In this document: positions 1 to 6,586 of the stretch, piece after piece
Numbering within the stretch: the first letter of the stretch is position 1
Layout of the letters: every line of letters begins with the position of its first letter
Origin: DATEMK01 sp035275625
GTDB taxonomy: Bacteria > Bacteroidota > Bacteroidia > AKYH767-A > OLB10
NCBI GenBank assembly: GCA_035275625.1
Contig: DATEMK010000157.1
Span: forward strand, 1 to 17,062
Direction of reading: 5' to 3'
DNA length: 17,062 nt
The notes under the pieces: model-generated
Seen by the model: only the letters and a program-made list of their open reading frames with translations
Told to the model about the DNA's origin: nothing
Database searches by the model: none
Translations under genes and position numbers: made by a program

Positions 1-917
1 GAAATGTTTGAAGAGGAATATCCGCCAAATATATATCCCCCATCAGTCGTTTGTAATATCGAAATCACCCCGTCTCCTCCATTTCCACCAATTGTATTTT
101 GCCATTGAATAGTTCCCAGGGAATCTGTTTTAATAATCCAGCAATCATAGTCGCCATTACTGTTTTCTGTTTTGTCTCCTGAAATATTTGAATTAGAAGC
201 TGCACCAATTATATAACCTCCGTCCACAGTTTGCTGGAGCGAAGTAATCAGATCATTATTATCACCGCCAATTGTATTTTGCCATTGAATAGTTCCTGAA
301 CTGTCTGTTTTTATTATCCAGCCATCAATACCGCCATTGCAATTTTCAGTTTTATCACCTGAACTATCTGAAGCGGTATTTCCGCCAAGAATATATCCGC
401 CATCTGTTGTTTGCTGTATGTAATAAAGATGATCCTGGTTCCCCGCCCTAATAGTATTTTGCCATTGGATGTTTCCGATGGGGTCTGTTTTTATGATCCA
501 ATAGTCAACCGCCATAGAATTTTCAGTTTTATCACCTGAAATATCGGAATTTGAAAATCCCCCTAAAATATATCCCCCGTCAGCAGTTTGTTGCACACTG
601 AGTAACATATCACTCGCAGTTCCTCCAATTGTATTTTGCCATTGAATATCGCCCAAAGAATCCGCTTTTACTATCCAATAATCGAAAGTGTTGTTCCAGC
701 TATCTTCAGTTTTATCGCCTGAAATATTCGAGTGGGAATATCCCCCAAGAAAATATTCTCCGTCTGAACTTTGCTTAATATCATATAAAAGCTCTGTGCT
801 GCTTCCCCCAATCGTATTCTGCCATTCAATGGCCGGGGCGATTTGAGAAAAGGAATAAGTGATAAGCGATAAGCCATAAGGGATAAGAAGAAAAACAATC
901 TTGTAAATCTTTTTCAT
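1..917 (-). CDS. Secreted repeat protein, 3' end outside window (partial)
   Basis: An uninterrupted minus-strand reading frame runs from ATG at 915-917 to the window edge, giving 305 codons. The N-terminus (MKKIYKIVFLLIPYGLSLI...) is a typical Sec signal peptide ending near residue 24. Five repeats of about 59-61 residues follow, each opening with a WQNTIGG-like motif and containing QQTxDGGYILGG, SNISGDKTEN and DYWIIKTDSLG. This pattern is common in Bacteroidota secreted proteins and probably folds as beta-propeller-like blades. A T9SS sorting domain would be expected in the missing C-terminus, but this is inference. It lies 54 bases downstream of a same-strand gene of similar design, so the two may be co-transcribed. 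The signal peptide is partly encoded by a heptamer repeat. No enzymatic motif is visible. Its role is unknown, probably cell surface or extracellular. Confidence 0.85.
   Translation of the reverse strand, partial: MKKIYKIVFLLIPYGLSLITYSFSQIAPAIEWQNTIGGSSTELLYDIKQSSDGEYFLGGYSHSNISGDKTEDSWNNTFDYWIVKADSLGDIQWQNTIGGTASDMLLSVQQTADGGYILGGFSNSDISGDKTENSMAVDYWIIKTDPIGNIQWQNTIRAGNQDHLYYIQQTTDGGYILGGNTASDSSGDKTENCNGGIDGWIIKTDSSGTIQWQNTIGGDNNDLITSLQQTVDGGYIIGAASNSNISGDKTENSNGDYDCWIIKTDSLGTIQWQNTIGGNGGDGVISILQTTDGGYIFGGYSSSNI
853..887 (-). repeat. Heptamer tandem repeat in signal peptide
   Basis: Five consecutive 7-base units (plus strand GAATAAG, TGATAAG, CGATAAG, CCATAAG, GGATAAG) share the core NNATAAG. 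They encode part of the hydrophobic core of the signal peptide of the partial minus-strand gene. A change of one unit would shift the reading frame directly after the signal peptide. Confidence 0.8.
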
Positions 918-950
918 GGTATTATTATTTTTTACTTCATTACTAATTTG

Positions 951-985
951 TCACTTATTACTTTTCGCTTATCACTTATCGCTGA
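951..985. repeat. Heptamer tandem repeat spanning a stop codon
   Basis: Five 7-base units (TCACTTA, TTACTTT, TCGCTTA, TCACTTA, TCGCTGA) lie between the two minus-strand genes. The TGA stop of the upstream gene (972-974) falls inside the array, so its last residues (ISDK) are encoded by repeat units. The motif is the same family as the repeat at 853-887. Confidence 0.7.
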
Positions 986-2603
986 TTACAATTTTCCCAT
1001 TCCACCTCTCCCCTGTTTTTTCATTCACCAAATTAAACAAATAAACTCCTGCCTGCTTGCTGCCTTTGGTTAAAATGATTTCATTGTTTGTGGTGCTAAC
1101 GCTTTCTGTCACCCTTCCGGTGATATCGTAAAGGGTGAAAAGAAATTTTTCTTTGTTGGGGTTTTTAAATGTTAGTTTGGATCGGGTGGTGAGGGGATTG
1201 GGAGAGAATTGAAGATTGAAGATTGAAGATTGAAGAATGGGAATACCCACCGTAGTGCATAGTGTAGTAACAATACCTCCGCTGCCAATAATAGTTGGCG
1301 GAGAATTTACGATAGCAGTATCGGAATAGACAATTGTTGGAGGGATTATTACCTGGAATGTCGGTGAAGATATAATGCAGTTCGTTCCACCTTCGTTGCA
1401 GCCGCTGTTTCCTAAGCTATCGCACTTTATTAAATAAACATCATAATCACCCGCACTGAAGCTATATGTAGTTCCTGCAATTACATATCCTCCATCGGCA
1501 GTCTGCTGAACTGAGAATCCGCCATCGTATGATGATCCGCCATAGGTTTTTGTCCAGAGTGTATCTCCATTGGCATCAGCCTTTATCAAATAAATATCCC
1601 CACCGCCTGCTCCAAAACCATATGCGTGTCCTGCAATAATGTATCCCCCATCGGTAGTCTGTTGAACTGAATATGCGCCATTTCCCTCATAAGTTTTTGT
1701 CCAAAGTGTATCTCCATTGGCATCCGTCTTAATTAAACAAACACCGCCTCCACTGGAATTTACTGTATATCCTGCAATAACATATCCTCCATCGGCAGTC
1801 TGTTGAACTGATAATCCCACATCTTGACCTATTCTGCGAAAGATTTTTGTCCAAATTAAATTTCCATTGGCATCCATCTTTATAAAATAAATATCCTGAC
1901 TGTTTCCACCGGCTCCACCGAAACTATATGTAGTTGCTACAATAATATATCCCCAATCGGCAGTCTGTTGAACCGAGCTTGCCCATTCACCGTCTGAACC
2001 GCCAAAAATTTTTGACCAAAGTACATTCCCATTGGCATCCGTCTTAATTACATAAATATCACTATTACTAGGGCCTCCACCGGGGCTATCTGTCCATCCT
2101 ACTATAACATATCCACTATCGACAGTCTGTTGAACTGAACGGGCAAAACCACCAACTGATCCTAAGGTTTTTGTCCATACTGTATCTCCATTGGCATCGG
2201 TTTTAATTAAATAAACATCCCAATAGCCTGCCCCGAAACTGTGTGTATCTCCTGCAATTATATATCCTCCATCAATAGTCTGTTGAACAGCATAACCCTC
2301 ATCATAATTCGATCCACCAAAAGTTTTTGTCCAAACAGTATCTCCATTGGCATCTGCCTTAATTAAATAAACATCATTATAGGCTGTACCGAAGCTACTT
2401 GTCCGTCCTGCAATTATAAATCCACTATCAGTAGTTTGCTTAACGCATAAACCCCTATCATCATTAGTGCCCCCATAAGTTTTCTGAAAAGTAATTTGCT
2501 GGGCAAAAGAATTAAAACTTAAAAATCCAGAACAAAAAATGGTCAGTAAAAAAGTTTTCCAACTTCGCTGAAGCTTCGTTGGACAAATGTAAATTTTTTT
2601 CAT
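972..2603 (-). CDS. Secreted seven-repeat protein with T9SS sorting domain
   Basis: The protein has 543 residues. I chose ATG at 2601-2603 (MKKIYI...). A longer frame exists but begins at TTG and adds residues before an otherwise normal signal peptide (hydrophobic KTFLLTIFCSGFLSF, ending near NSFAQ). The body holds seven repeats of roughly 50-60 residues, each with (Q/K)QTxDxGYxIAG, a DIYLIKxDANGD motif and WTKTYGG. Seven units would suit a seven-bladed beta-propeller, which is inference. A cysteine-containing linker (GCNEGGTNC) follows, then a type A T9SS sorting domain of about 75 residues beginning SPNPLTTRSKLTF and ending KIVISDK. By family knowledge this directs export across the outer membrane and usually surface attachment. 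Oddities: the residues between MKKIYI and KTFLL are encoded by a palindrome, and a heptamer repeat encodes the linker. No catalytic motif is recognised. Confidence 0.9.
   Translation of the reverse strand: MKKIYICPTKLQRSWKTFLLTIFCSGFLSFNSFAQQITFQKTYGGTNDDRGLCVKQTTDSGFIIAGRTSSFGTAYNDVYLIKADANGDTVWTKTFGGSNYDEGYAVQQTIDGGYIIAGDTHSFGAGYWDVYLIKTDANGDTVWTKTLGSVGGFARSVQQTVDSGYVIVGWTDSPGGGPSNSDIYVIKTDANGNVLWSKIFGGSDGEWASSVQQTADWGYIIVATTYSFGGAGGNSQDIYFIKMDANGNLIWTKIFRRIGQDVGLSVQQTADGGYVIAGYTVNSSGGGVCLIKTDANGDTLWTKTYEGNGAYSVQQTTDGGYIIAGHAYGFGAGGGDIYLIKADANGDTLWTKTYGGSSYDGGFSVQQTADGGYVIAGTTYSFSAGDYDVYLIKCDSLGNSGCNEGGTNCIISSPTFQVIIPPTIVYSDTAIVNSPPTIIGSGGIVTTLCTTVGIPILQSSIFNLQFSPNPLTTRSKLTFKNPNKEKFLFTLYDITGRVTESVSTTNNEIILTKGSKQAGVYLFNLVNEKTGERWNGKIVISDK
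1209..1236 (-). repeat. Heptamer repeat (TTGAAGA x4) before sorting domain
   Basis: Four perfect copies of TTGAAGA on the plus strand encode the QSSIFNLQF stretch just before the SPNP motif that opens the T9SS domain. A single-unit change would put the whole sorting domain out of frame. Confidence 0.85.
2558..2583. repeat. REP-like palindrome inside signal-peptide coding region
   Basis: Six-base arms TCCAAC and GTTGGA enclose a core containing the palindrome GAAGCTTC. The element is translated on the minus strand as the polar CPTKLQRSW stretch between MKKIYI and the hydrophobic core of the signal peptide. Its form resembles short GC-rich palindromes with a GAAGCTT centre that I recall from Bacteroidota genomes; that resemblance is from memory. 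Confidence 0.7.
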
Positions 2604-2627
2604 GCAAGAGGGTTTAGAACTGTCAAT

Positions 2628-2635
2628 CAAAAGTA
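2628..2635 (-). promoter_or_regulatory. Candidate Bacteroidota -7 box
   Basis: The minus strand reads TACTTTTG, matching TAnnTTTG, 25 bases upstream of the ATG at 2603. I found no clear TTTG/TTG -33 element at the usual spacing, so this is tentative. Confidence 0.3.
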
Positions 2636-2647
2636 AATAAAAAAAAA

Positions 2648-2668
2648 CCGTCCGTCTGAGGCGGATGG
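2648..2668. repeat. GC-rich palindrome, possible terminator
   Basis: Arms CCGTCCGTCT and AGGCGGATGG flank a single G and pair fully on the plus strand if G-U pairs are allowed. Oligo-A precedes it and oligo-T follows it, so it could terminate transcription in either direction. It shares the TCCGCCT/AGGCGGA core with the coding palindrome at 6332-6346, so it may instead be a REP-like element. Confidence 0.55.
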
Positions 2669-2694
2669 CTTTTTCAATTAGATGAATGACTCCA

Positions 2695-2891
2695 TTACTC
2701 AGTTATCATGGTGTTGATTATTTTCCACGGACCGCTTTTAGCTGGATCGGTAGTGTTTTTCCAGCGGATGAAGCCGTACACTTTTTTCCGGCATCGCCCG
2801 GTTCAAAGCCGATGCGGAATTTGGCTTTGGTGCTGAAAAAATTCCTGTTGCAATCCGATGGGTTAACAGGCTGGTAATAAAAGGCAACTGA
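2695..2891 (-). pseudogene. Frameshifted C-terminal remnant of a Bacteroidota hypothetical protein
   Basis: Minus-strand translation from 2891 gives SVAFYYQPVNPSDCNRNFFS, continuing through KAKFRIGFEPGDAGKK. The frame then breaks at a run of six T (2782-2787). One base away it resumes as VYGFIRWKNTTDPAKSGPW, continuing KIINTMITE and then a TAA stop at 2695-2697. Adding one base to the homopolymer restores a continuous frame. The ending, with a (V/I)Y...RWxNT....GPW motif, is what I recall at the C-terminus of a widespread family of uncharacterised Bacteroidota proteins of roughly 200 residues. An in-frame TAA at 2892-2894 and no upstream continuation indicate that the 5' part is lost. The frameshift alone could be a sequencing error, but the missing N-terminus could not. 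The family assignment is from memory; the broken frame is directly visible. Confidence 0.6.
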
Positions 2892-2907
2892 TTACATGCC
2901 GGGTTAC

Positions 2908-2934
2908 GAGCTGCAATTGCCCTGCTTGCAGCTC
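2908..2934. repeat. Perfect 9-bp inverted repeat
   Basis: Arms GAGCTGCAA and TTGCAGCTC enclose a 9-base loop. It lies just beyond the pseudogene fragment and has no adjacent T-tract, so it is not a standard terminator. Confidence 0.6.
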
Positions 2935-3108
2935 AACACACGTCTCCGCGAATACAGCGGAATAAAATAAAAACAGCGGCTTTCGCCCTGAAGGTGTTCC
3001 AAAAAGAAATATTTATTTTAGTTAGCGTCTGCATGAAAAAATTTTCAAACGGATGAGCAAATCTTAAAAAAATAATTTTAAGATACAAGCTGCTGTTGAA
3101 AACTTTTT

Positions 3109-3116
3109 TACATTTG
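3109..3116 (+). promoter_or_regulatory. Candidate Bacteroidota -7 box for the cargo cluster
   Basis: TACATTTG matches TAnnTTTG exactly and lies 17 bases upstream of the chosen ATG at 3134. No clear -33 TTTG/TTG is seen at the expected distance. It would imply a very short leader for the four-gene plus-strand cluster. Confidence 0.4.
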
Positions 3117-3133
3117 GTTAAAATAAATTGGTG

Positions 3134-4183
3134 ATGAGAAAATTTTACCCGCCCGTTTTTTTATTATTTCTTTTTATTTCACCGTTCGCATCGTATGCTC
3201 AAACAGGTATTCCGTGCAACCCGAATACATTTTTTGCAATAAAAAATAATGGGATTGAAGAGTTTTTAATAACAGGCGGCATTATAACAAGTAACGGGCT
3301 GGTGGCAACAGGTGTCCCTCCAAACCAATCACTGGCTTATTGTGATAACCTTAATGGAGCTCTGTTCAGCCCCACCTTTTATGCTAACGATGGAAGTAGT
3401 GCAGCCTATTATGACGGCACCTCCTGGATTACTACAACTGCAACTTCTAACTGCATGCTTTCCAATGCAGGAGGGTATGGAAATTACCTGTATTATAACT
3501 GGTTCAACCTGTCACCTTCGTGCCTTGACAGGTATGACGGCATATCATTTACACAAATCTGGTCCGACTCGCTGCTTGTATTTACCGTTGCTGATTTAGC
3601 CATTGATGCTTCAGGCAATGCCTGGACCTTTGCGGGGAATGCAGCCCCCAATACAGAATTTATACAAGTGGTTTCGCCTGCCGGTACACTTATTAAATCA
3701 TTTCCTTTTAATTTAAACACCAATAATGGATATGGATGCTTTTTACTGAACGGAATTTTATATCTCGGGTTAGGAGGCGGAAATCCTGGCAATCCGAATA
3801 CTCTTATCCCGATCACATTCACCAGCGATTCTGCATTTGCAGGCACCCCGATTCCTTTTACGTCAGGCCCCGATCTGGCAAGTTGTAATCCGGGAACTCC
3901 TCTTGCTGTTACAAGCCCCTCTGCACCTGGTCATTTCGGATTTGAAATATATCCAACTATAACTGCTGATGAAATAAAATGTTCAATCAAACTAAACAGA
4001 AACACAGACATTAAACTTACCATAACTGATGCATTCGGAAAAATTATTTTCACCGAAATAAAACGAACCACAAGCCTGGATTCAAAAACAATAATAAATG
4101 TGAATTCCTTCTCAAAAGGAATTTATTTTATTGAACTATATAACGGCAAAGAAAAAGCAATAAAGAAATTTATTAAAATCTAA
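3134..4183 (+). CDS. Secreted protein with T9SS sorting domain
   Basis: The protein has 349 residues. The frame opens two codons earlier at TTG, but ATG at 3134 gives a clean signal peptide (MRKFYPPVFLLFLFISPFA, cleavage near SYAQ). The mature part has no motif I recognise. It contains a YYDGTSW-like stretch, RYDGISFTQIW and scattered cysteines, faintly like the tip of a propeller-type repeat. The last 80 or so residues (from FEIYPTITADE to KGIYFIELYNGKEKAIKKFI) form a T9SS sorting domain. Its 3' end is nearly identical in DNA to that of the third gene in the cluster. It is the first gene of a tandem array, 3 bases before the next start, and so probably heads an operon. It is likely a surface or secreted protein of unknown function. 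Confidence 0.85.
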   Translation: MRKFYPPVFLLFLFISPFASYAQTGIPCNPNTFFAIKNNGIEEFLITGGIITSNGLVATGVPPNQSLAYCDNLNGALFSPTFYANDGSSAAYYDGTSWITTTATSNCMLSNAGGYGNYLYYNWFNLSPSCLDRYDGISFTQIWSDSLLVFTVADLAIDASGNAWTFAGNAAPNTEFIQVVSPAGTLIKSFPFNLNTNNGYGCFLLNGILYLGLGGGNPGNPNTLIPITFTSDSAFAGTPIPFTSGPDLASCNPGTPLAVTSPSAPGHFGFEIYPTITADEIKCSIKLNRNTDIKLTITDAFGKIIFTEIKRTTSLDSKTIINVNSFSKGIYFIELYNGKEKAIKKFIKI

Positions 4184-4214
4184 AACATGATGAAAAAAAT
4201 TTTTACGCTCATTT
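4118..4214 (+). repeat. Junction repeat, copy A
   Basis: These 97 bases cover the end of one sorting domain, the stop, the 3-base gap and the start of the next signal peptide. They match 6521-6617 at the same length with about five mismatches by eye. A shorter relative lies at about 5306-5391. The repeat marks the borders of tandem gene duplication or gene conversion. Confidence 0.8.
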
Positions 4215-5371
4215 CAATTTCATTTTCACTTTCAGTTGTCAAAGCAGATTACTGGACGCAGAAGGCGAATTTTCCTGGTATAGGCAGAGAAATGCCTTCT
4301 TCATTTGTAATAAGCAATAAAGGATATATTACCTGCGGATCTTCCTTAAATGACTTATGGGAATACGATTCAAATGCAAACATGTGGACACAAAAAGCAA
4401 ATTATCCCGGCAATCCAAGATGGTTGGCGGTTGGCTTCTCAATTAATAACAAAGGCTATTGCGGCACAGGTGGATACCCGATCTCTTACAATGATTTTTG
4501 GGAATATGATCCTGTAACCGATGTGTGGACACAAAAAGCAATCTTTGCAGGCTCATTACGCTGGGGAGCTGCTGGCTTTTCAATCGGAAGCAAAGGATAT
4601 CTCGGATGCGGGAGTTCAGGTACTGTCCTTTTAAATGATTTTTGGGAATGGGATCAGTTAACTAATATATGGACTCAGAAAAGTAGTTTACCCGGTTTAC
4701 CAAGAAGGCAACCCGTTGGATTTTCACTTAATGGAAAAGGTTACATTAGTACCGGTAATAGCCAAAGCGGTTACCTTAATGATATTTGGGAATTTGACCC
4801 GGCACTCAATACATGGAATCAGAAAGCAAATTTGCCTGGTGTACCCCGTCAGGATGCTGCTGCATTTTCAATTTGCGATAAAGGATACGTAGGTACCGGA
4901 GAATCACCATTATTAAATGATTTTTGGCAATTTGATCCGGTCCTAAACCAATGGATACAAAAAACGAACTTTGCAGGGACTTCCCGTGATGACTGTGCTT
5001 ACTTTTCAATAGGTAGCAAAGGTTATATTGGATTAGGACAAGATAATAGTGGTCTTCCTATTGATTTCTGGGAATACACACCCGACAGCATATGTGCAAC
5101 AGGCATTGAAGAAATTTCAAACAACAATTTCCAATTTTCAATTGCTCCCAACCCGGCTTCTCAGTATGCAGTCATTAGTTGGCAGTCAGCAGAAAATAAA
5201 AAAATAGAAATTACTGTTACAGGTGTTGAAGGTAAAAAAGTTTTTGAAAAGCAATTTCAAACAACAACTTCAAACTTTAAACTTCAAACTTCAAACTTTC
5301 CAAAAGGAATTTATTTTATTGAACTAAATAATGGAACAGAAAAAGCAATAAAGAAATTTATTAAAATCTAA
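4187..5371 (+). CDS. Kelch-type secreted protein with T9SS sorting domain (paralogue 1)
   Basis: The protein has 394 residues. Two ATGs in tandem (4187 and 4190) are possible starts. The signal peptide (KKIFTLISISFSLSVVKA) ends before DYWTQK. Six repeats of about 45-50 residues follow, each with WTQKANFPG, an R, GFSIxxKGYxGTG and NDFWEYDP. These resemble kelch motifs and predict a six-bladed beta-propeller, which is inference. Residues from about 310 (FQFSIAPNPAS) to the KFIKI end form the T9SS sorting domain, which contains a heptamer-encoded TSNFKLQTSNF stretch. The gene sits 3 bases after its upstream neighbour and 6 before its downstream one, supporting co-transcription. No catalytic residues are recognised. 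It is likely an extracellular binding or adhesion protein, by analogy only. Confidence 0.9.
   Translation: MMKKIFTLISISFSLSVVKADYWTQKANFPGIGREMPSSFVISNKGYITCGSSLNDLWEYDSNANMWTQKANYPGNPRWLAVGFSINNKGYCGTGGYPISYNDFWEYDPVTDVWTQKAIFAGSLRWGAAGFSIGSKGYLGCGSSGTVLLNDFWEWDQLTNIWTQKSSLPGLPRRQPVGFSLNGKGYISTGNSQSGYLNDIWEFDPALNTWNQKANLPGVPRQDAAAFSICDKGYVGTGESPLLNDFWQFDPVLNQWIQKTNFAGTSRDDCAYFSIGSKGYIGLGQDNSGLPIDFWEYTPDSICATGIEEISNNNFQFSIAPNPASQYAVISWQSAENKKIEITVTGVEGKKVFEKQFQTTTSNFKLQTSNFPKGIYFIELNNGTEKAIKKFIKI
5266..5300 (+). repeat. Heptamer repeat in sorting domain (paralogue 1)
   Basis: Five 7-base units: AACTTCA, AACTTTA, AACTTCA, AACTTCA, AACTTTC. They encode TSNFKLQTSNF inside the T9SS domain, about 24 codons before the stop. 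Confidence 0.9.
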
Positions 5372-5377
5372 AACTCT

Positions 5378-6586
5378 ATGAAAAAAACCTTTACCCTACT
5401 TTCACTTTCACTTTCACTTTCACTTGTCAAAGCGGATTACTGGACACAGAAAGCCGATTTCGGTGGCGCACCACGGAGAATGACCGACTGTTACTCAATC
5501 GGGAACTACGGTTATATCGGGATGGGATACGCAGCGGGAACTGATTTTGCTGATTTATGGCAATATGACCAGGCAACTAATACATGGTCACAAAAGGTAA
5601 GCCTGCCTGCTGCTGCAAGACGATTGGGAAGCAGTTTTTCAATTGGTGCAAAAGGGTATTGCGGCATTGGCTATGATGGAATATTATACAACGATTTCTG
5701 GGAATGGGACCAGGCAACTGATGCCTGGACACAAAAAGCAAATTTCCCCGGCACTCCTCGGTGCGATGCAGTTTCATTTTCTATCGGAACAAAAGGATAT
5801 ATAGGAACAGGGTATAGCGGACCCGTTGAAAATGATTTTTGGGAATGGGACCAGCTTACGAATATATGGACAGCAAAAGCAAGCCTTCCTGCAAACGGAA
5901 GAGCAAATGCAGTGGGTTTTGCCATAGGAGCAAAAGGATACATTGCAACCGGTGCCAGTGCGGGTGCAAGTAATGTTTTTGATGATTTGTGGGAGTGGGA
6001 CCAGGCAACTGATACCTGGACACAGAAATCAAATTTTCCGGGAGCTGCACGATATGGTGCTGTGGGATTTTCAATAGGCACGAAAGCTTACCTTGGAACC
6101 GGCTTCAGCGGAGTTGTTGAAAATGATTTTTGGGAATGGGACCAGGCAACCGATACCTGGACACAAAAAATAAATTTAAGCGGAACTGCAAGAAATTATG
6201 CAGCAGGATTTGAAATAGCTGGCAAAGGATATTTAGGAACAGGGGTTGATGGATCATCAACAACCGACCTCGCTGATTTCTGGGAATATACTCCTGACAG
6301 CACCACAGGAATAAATGAGTTTCAGGTTTCGTCCGCCTTAGGCGGAGGGTTGCAGGTTTATCCCAATCCTGCGAAAGATTTTATAGTTGTTAGTCATCTG
6401 TTAACCGGAAAAGAAAAAATTAATTTAATTATAACTGATGTCACTGGAAAAAAAGTTTATGAAGTACAACTTCAAACAAAAACTTCAAACTTTAAACTTC
6501 AAACTTTAAACTTCCGTAATGGAATTTATTTTATTGAACTATATAACGGTAAAGAAAAAGCAATAAAGAAATTCATTAAAATCTGA
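5378..6586 (+). CDS. Kelch-type secreted protein with T9SS sorting domain (paralogue 2)
   Basis: The protein has 402 residues from ATG at 5378. Its signal peptide has a core of alternating Leu-Ser encoded by a hexamer repeat and ends VKA before DYWTQK. Six kelch-like units carry the NDFWEWDQATDTWTQK theme. Several are almost identical in DNA (for example the same 30 bases at 5825-5854 and 6116-6145), so blades were copied or homogenised recently. The T9SS domain begins at VYPNPAKDF and ends KKFIKI. A palindrome encodes extra residues (SALGGG) in the linker, and a heptamer repeat sits within the domain. It lies 6 bases after paralogue 1 and 3 before paralogue 3. The predicted six-bladed propeller and surface location are inference from family patterns; the ligand is unknown. 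Confidence 0.9.
   Translation: MKKTFTLLSLSLSLSLVKADYWTQKADFGGAPRRMTDCYSIGNYGYIGMGYAAGTDFADLWQYDQATNTWSQKVSLPAAARRLGSSFSIGAKGYCGIGYDGILYNDFWEWDQATDAWTQKANFPGTPRCDAVSFSIGTKGYIGTGYSGPVENDFWEWDQLTNIWTAKASLPANGRANAVGFAIGAKGYIATGASAGASNVFDDLWEWDQATDTWTQKSNFPGAARYGAVGFSIGTKAYLGTGFSGVVENDFWEWDQATDTWTQKINLSGTARNYAAGFEIAGKGYLGTGVDGSSTTDLADFWEYTPDSTTGINEFQVSSALGGGLQVYPNPAKDFIVVSHLLTGKEKINLIITDVTGKKVYEVQLQTKTSNFKLQTLNFRNGIYFIELYNGKEKAIKKFIKI
5400..5423 (+). repeat. Hexamer repeat (TTTCAC x4) in signal peptide
   Basis: Four perfect TTTCAC copies encode the Leu-Ser alternation of the signal-peptide core. The equivalent places in the neighbouring paralogues (near 4215 and 6618) have fewer, imperfect copies. 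Copy number therefore varies in whole dipeptides without breaking the frame. Confidence 0.85.
6332..6346. repeat. Perfect palindrome in coding sequence (linker)
   Basis: TCCGCCT and AGGCGGA flank a central T. It is read as part of SSALGGG in the linker before the sorting domain of paralogue 2. Paralogues 1 and 3 have no such residues at this place, which indicates an insertion. It shares its core with the intergenic palindrome at 2648-2668. Confidence 0.75.
6481..6515 (+). repeat. Heptamer repeat in sorting domain (paralogue 2)
   Basis: Five units: AACTTCA, AACTTTA, AACTTCA, AACTTTA, AACTTCC, at the same place as in paralogues 1 and 3. A further AACTTCA lies at 6468-6474, slightly out of register. 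Confidence 0.9.

Larger units (their letters stand above)
2604..3133. other. Intergenic region between divergent clusters
   Basis: These 530 bases separate two divergently transcribed cargo clusters. They hold a candidate minus-strand -7 box, a GC-rich palindrome beside an A-tract, a frameshifted gene remnant (2695-2891), a perfect hairpin (2908-2934) and a candidate plus-strand -7 box (3109-3116). In 2935-3108 I see no convincing gene or RNA. Confidence 0.6.

Noticed and set aside
671..898. 75-residue minus-strand frame with a hydrophobic start
   Set aside because: It is an out-of-frame reading of the partial secreted gene at 1-917, whose own frame has a signal peptide and five clear repeats.
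1440..2480. Regularly spaced repeats resembling an array
   Set aside because: The spacing of about 150-180 bases is coding: each unit is one protein repeat (DIYLIKxDANGD...WTKTYGG). This is not a CRISPR or non-coding array.
2686..2877. 63-residue plus-strand frame
   Set aside because: It has no recognisable motif and is antisense to the better-supported minus-strand gene remnant.
5671..6081. 136-residue minus-strand frame across the kelch repeats
   Set aside because: The repetitive codon pattern of the sense gene (FWEWDQ units) keeps this frame open. Its sequence is only the mirror of those units.
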